Shown here: in pieces, positions 62,101-64,000 of the stretch | How positions within the stretch are numbered: position 1 is the first letter of the stretch | Layout of the letters: the number at the start of each line of letters is the position of its first letter | NCBI GenBank assembly: GCA_965651695.1 | Contig: CBFGTI010000008.1 | Coordinates: 6,187-70,186 of the forward strand | DNA length: 64,000 bases | DNA from: Imperialibacter sp965651695 | GTDB lineage: Bacteria > Bacteroidota > Bacteroidia > Cytophagales > Cyclobacteriaceae | Direction: 5' to 3' | The notes under the pieces: generated by a model | Seen by the model: only the letters and a program-made list of their open reading frames with translations | What the model was told of the DNA's origin: nothing | The model's database searches: none | Program-made: the position numbers and the translations under genes

Positions 62101-64000
62101 GGTGTCATCAGGCGCAGAAAAGCTGAAGTCGGTAGATCAATGGGGTGATATAGTGTGGCAGTCGATGAATTCTACATTCAAAAACTGTGTGAATTTGTTG
62201 ATAAATGCCACTGACGCTCCCAATCTGTCGCAGGTAACGGACCTTTCAGAAATGTTTTCCGGCGCCAGCAGCATGAACAGCGACATCAATCACTGGGACG
62301 TGAGTAATGTTGCCAACATGTCGTCAATGTTTTTTGGAGCCACCAGCTTCAATAAGCCGCTCAACAACTGGGACGTGAGCAATGTAATTAATATGCAAAG
62401 TATGTTTTCCGGCGCTACAGCTTTTAACGGTGCAGTTGGGTCGTGGGTCGTGGGTAGTGTAACAAAGATGGACATGATGTTTTTTGATGCAATGGCCTTC
62501 AATCAAGACATTAGCGGCTGGGACGTTTCGCAAGCGGGAGACATGTCGTCGATGTTTTACGGGGCCGTGGTGTTTAACCAGCCCATCGGCGGATGGCAAT
62601 TGGGTAGCTTGCAATTTATGGATGGAATCTTCAAAAACGCCAAGGCCTTTAATCAGGACATTGGCGAGTGGGCTTTTCCCGGCGTCACCAGCCTGAACAA
62701 CGTGTTTGAAGGGGCCCTGGCTTTCAACCAGAGCCTCAACGGCTGGAATGTGAGCAATATCGAGAGCATGAACAACACGTTCGGCGGAGCAGCGGCATTT
62801 AATCAAAGCCTTGGCTCGTGGGATATTTCGTTGGTCACCACCATGGCAAATATGCTCGACAACACTGCTCTTTCAAGCAGCAACTACGACGCTACCATTA
62901 ATGGCTGGGCGACGTTAGATGGTGGTGAAACGCAGATTCCGGTAAATGTGACGCTTGGCGCCCAGGGCTTGACTTACACCCAGTCGGGGTTGGCCGCACG
63001 CAACTCCCTGACATCAACTTATAACTGGACCATCAGCGGCGACGCTTCACCACCAGCCCCGTCGGCCCCGATCAATCTGGTGGCATTCAGATCATCTGCA
63101 ACAGAAATTACCCTTGAATGGCAGGACAAAGCAACAGATGAGACAGCATATCTTATAGAGCGGGCAGACGATTACACTTTTACGACAAATGTGCAGGTTG
63201 TGGATAATTCGCTTTTGGTCAACGCAACCTCTTACGTGTATGCCGCCGGTACAAACCAGGGTTATTTCTTCAGGGTAACGCCCACCAATGGCTTTGAGGA
63301 CAACAGCAGCCAATCGTCGGTAGAATTTGCTACAACTGGGGATTTCCCGGGATTCGCGCTTTCTTTCGACGGTTCTGCCGATTATCTGAGTGTTCCTGAT
63401 AATGCCACCCTCAATCATGATTATCCGATCACCGTGGAGGCCTGGATAAAGCCCACGACTTTACCCGGCTCCCTGGCAACAATTGCGAGAAAGGGAACTT
63501 CCAATGGATGGGAACTTTACCTGTATAACAATGGAAACGTGTTGTTTTACGTCTATCCTAACACATCATCACAGGGTACCGGCGGAGGTACCGTAACCTT
63601 GGATCAATGGAATCATGTGGCGGGGGTGTATGATGGAACAAACATAGTGACCTATCTGAACGGGGAGCAGGTGGCAACTATCGCCGCCTCCGGAACTATG
63701 GCTACCAACACGTCGGTCATTGAAATAGGCACCGGCTTAGATGGAGATATAGATGAAGTAAAAATATGGAAGACGGCCAAGACAGATTTTTCTGATCGTT
63801 TTTCGGCACCGGCAGATTTTTCGGATGCAAACCTGGTTGCTTATTATCCTTTCGAAGAAAATATTGGAACCACGGTTGTTGACCGCAGCCGAAATACGAA
63901 TGATGGCACACCGAGCGGACAGATTCAATGGGTTGTGGCAGACCAGACGCCTCCTGTGCTTTCAGTACAAACGGCCGACGTACTTGAAACCACCATTGAT
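53129..64000 (+). CDS. Giant multidomain surface protein (LamG/FN3/PKD/BspA repeats), 3' end outside window
   Basis: One frame runs from the ATG at 53129 to the last base, 3,624 codons with no stop seen. After a signal peptide (WNRCVLLILAILFINTAARA) come eleven LamG-like jellyrolls, each starting ALxFDG and ending in IDEVRIWN and AYYxFDE, at about 53222, 53893, 54857, 55787, 56690, 57611, 58556, 59429, 60320, 61275 and 63350. The first two are followed by a Big-type Ig domain (54560-54845). From the third on, a fibronectin-III-like module of about 90 residues (LEWTDNANDETGY pattern) separates neighbours. A PKD domain (DWGDGETSSG, 61915-62110) and a BspA-like repeat block interrupt the last part. 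It likely mediates adhesion or glycan binding; a C-terminal sorting domain is expected beyond the window. Confidence 0.9.
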   Translation, partial: MEKRTTTTMAWNRCVLLILAILFINTAARAQSYALEFDGTNEYVSVPHDNALNLVDGDFTIEAWVFPTASGNKTILSKGSGNGGGNNDVYIFQIQNNRMAIEFASATQVSEWGLANTNIPLNQWSHVAVTFANTGNSVSFYLNGTPDGTHNFAIDPSTQSDTQPMYIGRQGTECNCNYWQGLMSEIRIWNVQRSSTDIQNNYQRAWIDPSLEPNLIAYYSFNNGSGTTLSDLTTSARHGTLVNMESQTDWVAGMNYSLDFDGNDYVDLADYEETNDDFTLEAWIYLDNYSDYTPIISKNTTTSPNNNTADFNFQVQNNGNLMLFLGNDVSFAQAGNTSAADITVNTWTHVAATVEGTTIKVYINGALSGTGTFTGTRQNTDGPVQIGRYSNGAPQFWQGNLDEVRIWSEARSDAQIAAFYDQQLNGSEPNLLAYFDFQEGSGATLVNNTEGADGSIQGNPVWVTEAPSVEDAATLDATPPNVVISSTESGSTGLSPFQATFTFDEPVSKFTLSDITVGNGVASNFQETTSSSYTADITPVTGGNVTVDVAANAAEDLTGNGNAAASQFEISFNGYQNALSFDGDGDYVSVAESSLLDLPAASTIEFWLYWTDENGISSQSIIDKTETADVAHYRIYLNENGQPEAGKLGVWNGTSFYNAPLQVETNTWTHIAVVQSGSQMLFYKNGVLRHTTSLNWGTANAGDLLIGTDRFDLANRVFEGQLDELRIWSVARTANEITSNMFRSHDGNEENLILYYTFDQSAGVPLDQSGNYLTSTFAGDPIYEESHAKAPIVYQATDASAYGFTANWLPIANATSVKIDLDDNSDFSSPIAANINVTSPAAGSFAVSQDLSGYAGSLLYYRLYFEDVSVASPYSETVEFMITPGNALAFDGTNDYVDVNTQVIPSSGDFTVEVWAKYTGPSNEYHTILSQPNDGSNFYIDHASDGTIRVGDDFVNTGVSYPTDGEWHHFAVVKNTTTKLYLDGVEVADALAAISNPDVAGFKIGSQHFGGEYWPGEIDEVRVWNTARTAGEISASLYTTLSGAESGLVAYYRFDQTSGLTLPDLTGNGNAGALTNMGGSEWIASGAMQSGTAPAAPTGLVAYRSSASEITLEWTDNANDETGYIIEQATDFAFTTGVLVANVAANSTSYVHAQGANQSAFYRVSAANGAGNGVSAVEFGTTSPHPGYALTFNGTNQYVEIPGNASLNFTSDFTAEAWIKLTGSSGYRAIASQWGTAGNTRWEFLVMDATNAIRFHLSADGTSDFNVTTNTGLEAGRWYHVGVVYDAGVSAKIFIDNVEQQVTTSGTLPGALYSNAALSTFIGRSLHGVNYFSGIIDELKISSGATTDFSNRYSPLDGDEAGLLAYYTFDENAGVVLVDRSNNINNGTLSGSPAFLGSGAVEAPSDLVVTDVSTGQTDLSWTDNTDNELYFIIQRSDDGTTGWTDVVSADANATTVSNVGLTPNSNYFYRVAAELPAGARSNYSAVKIGSTRAMPGNALDFDGTNYNVNLGNSLSLEGETAATLEAWIYPTSDAGNRGIVAKMNPPSSYQWYMRMEGNELNADFYTTNGIAGAASSSGLALNQWYHIAAVFNGTTVAIYVNGTDVTSGATTVTAASITSQPGVDAHIGSVYPAQEYFQGEIDEVRIWNVARSQNEIQNNRYNELTGNEAGLLAYYQFDEESGSTVYDRSANSNNGANNGALITSSSAMNPGGNPPQAPTDLLTERTSATEITVSWTHPGSDLTQFVIERATDFDFLNSATQIATVSASNRQYVHTVAANANFFYRVKTLNGSQQSSYTSPEFGTAAALPGYALAFDGDADYVTIADDAALDISTGTLEAWIKTTSTNAAYYAIAVNNSQYGLWVYNGNLATYDEQQSLLISSGVFVADGKWHHVALRFDGGVAGGSQLYVDGQPAGAAFTFNSLTSIDQLRIGSSLGTGQYFNGEIDEVKVWNYSKTDFSDRFSPADGNDTGLIAYYAFDENTGTKLTDRSKNTYNGDVAGDATWVTSEAAIPHAPENLIAAVVSVSQVDLLWDAVAGASGYVLERSANFGAYTQVATPTTAFYSDLSVSDGSSYRYRVRASNSVGNSSPSNEALADMKGPGNALQLDGADDYVALPFVLDPSSDFTISAWINLAETPSATQVIVGQYDGGLGVGPDLLYVTNDLKLGSALGGEVLESANKLKVDAFQHVAITYDGVELTLYLNGQVAAVAPRSIEPEDGINFIGRGNSGNYFKGTIDDLKIWSVPLLAEDLGYEMYTTWFDDESLQTYYDFDQIGEMTLRDRKGANDGTLTNMNIAGDWIGSLARIPFAYLPTEVSISGFSANWMPVSNASTYTLYLSTNTVFESPVSFELADSGGSESVATSLSPGTTYYYRIAYNDGGYTSSWSEYQRVVVLPGNALAFDGQDDYVDLGDQIENFDAITIGAWIYINGSSISSSYEEIFSKELVNSFALSTEGKLYANFGDGGNWGTGVESANTVPTHQWVHVAVTRSALGDVKLYINGVQDGSGTNTSVGQNANTRGIGHKPGAAYANAVFGGLIDEVSVWYTERTAAQIQESMSKTLSAAELGLVAYYQFDQGTAGASNGGEATLRDQANQQINGTLTNFALDGSVSNWVDSKAMLLVAPDQLYTERLSATSIQLNWRDNNGLETEYEIEIASDYGFTSGVTTLTSTAANTTSYVHDVTEGAAYFYRVRANRGTDYSAYSAPEFGTAAAFPGYAMVFDDVSDEITFSEPLFSTVDDFTVEFWVRIPQSSTSDLDMFVQSDPNAVGQPTIIEITTASGKPYIYLRQSEDGPVAFATGSTIIRDNVWHHLAFVRSGTNLMIYLDGVLDASATTFAGSIAFPPDAVAATTADGRLDEMRFWTTPRAVGDIAANRYTPISTGETNLLAYYSFDENGGGTVADRSKNTYDGTIAGAPVWEVSDATFRPFITTWQTTGTDEQISLFVSGSTNYTVDWGDGETSSGTTGTLTHTYAAAGTYQVRITGEFQQFQVSSGAEKLKSVDQWGDIVWQSMNSTFKNCVNLLINATDAPNLSQVTDLSEMFSGASSMNSDINHWDVSNVANMSSMFFGATSFNKPLNNWDVSNVINMQSMFSGATAFNGAVGSWVVGSVTKMDMMFFDAMAFNQDISGWDVSQAGDMSSMFYGAVVFNQPIGGWQLGSLQFMDGIFKNAKAFNQDIGEWAFPGVTSLNNVFEGALAFNQSLNGWNVSNIESMNNTFGGAAAFNQSLGSWDISLVTTMANMLDNTALSSSNYDATINGWATLDGGETQIPVNVTLGAQGLTYTQSGLAARNSLTSTYNWTISGDASPPAPSAPINLVAFRSSATEITLEWQDKATDETAYLIERADDYTFTTNVQVVDNSLLVNATSYVYAAGTNQGYFFRVTPTNGFEDNSSQSSVEFATTGDFPGFALSFDGSADYLSVPDNATLNHDYPITVEAWIKPTTLPGSLATIARKGTSNGWELYLYNNGNVLFYVYPNTSSQGTGGGTVTLDQWNHVAGVYDGTNIVTYLNGEQVATIAASGTMATNTSVIEIGTGLDGDIDEVKIWKTAKTDFSDRFSAPADFSDANLVAYYPFEENIGTTVVDRSRNTNDGTPSGQIQWVVADQTPPVLSVQTADVLETTID
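62243..62860 (+). repeat. BspA-like (DUF285) 25-residue repeat block inside the giant gene
   Basis: Eight units of exactly 75 bp follow each other; the central SMF/MMF-type codon pair recurs at 62252, 62327, 62402, 62477 and 62552, then with changes at 62627, 62702 and 62777. The protein consensus is FNQDIxGWDVSNVxxMSSMF. Such leucine-rich-like repeats occur in surface proteins of Bacteroidota, spirochaetes and mycoplasmas. Confidence 0.9.

Noticed and set aside
1..64000. tRNA, rRNA, CRISPR arrays, prophage or transposase genes
   Set aside because: None was seen; no short regular spaced repeats, no integrase or transposase motifs, and no tRNA-like cloverleaf was recognised by eye.

Overview
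The window is a contiguous piece of chromosome from a member of the Bacteroidota, most likely a marine or environmental Cytophagales-type bacterium. The grounds are family content (DUF4251, lipoproteins with Bacteroidota-style signal peptides, S9 and M28 secreted peptidases, a CotH protein with a type IX secretion-like tail, a giant LamG/FN3 adhesin), intergenic -7 elements of the TAnnTTTG type typical of the phylum, and few recognisable Shine-Dalgarno sequences. No rRNA, tRNA, CRISPR array, integrase or insertion sequence was seen. The genus cannot be fixed from the sequence alone.

Left part (1-13.3 kb): the 3' end of an M1 aminopeptidase, a secreted protein of unknown function, an M28 peptidase overlapping a Tag-type DNA glycosylase, a YefM antitoxin followed by a YoeB toxin that appears frameshifted, a haem-binding Tll0287-like lipoprotein, prfA, a beta-helix lipoprotein, a YjbQ protein, another large lipoprotein, then a 751-bp gene-free stretch with a degenerate repeat pair. 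A flippase and a polysaccharide pyruvyl transferase follow, converging with a 24-bp overlap.

Middle part (13.5-35.4 kb): a thioredoxin-TPR protein, then a tight four-gene operon DUF4956 / HlyD-like adaptor / TolC-like outer-membrane protein / CotH kinase-like protein. This operon has no recognisable transport ATPase and is the best candidate for an undescribed system here. Just downstream is an AT-rich gap with two perfect DnaA boxes 21 bp apart. Then come an SDR, a patatin, a methyltransferase, a LemA/TPM/TPM cluster, a CASTOR/POLLUX-type channel, a nucleosidase-like protein of unknown role, NADP-glutamate dehydrogenase, a PhoD-like phosphatase, two tiny membrane proteins, a calcineurin-type phosphatase, a LiaF-like protein, a probable outer-membrane protein and ferritin.

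Right part (35.4-64 kb): a DUF427 protein, a large peptidase-propeller-barrel fusion, a class V aminotransferase, a threonine dehydratase, DNA polymerase I, small membrane and DUF4251 proteins, an S9 peptidase, an SLC13 permease behind an Rrf2 regulator with four clustered cysteines, and a secreted TPR-CHAT protease. The last 10.9 kb is one uninterrupted reading frame of at least 3,624 codons (53129 to the window end) that alternates LamG jellyroll and fibronectin-III modules and carries an inserted PKD plus BspA-like repeat block. It looks like a giant surface adhesin; its C-terminus lies outside the window.
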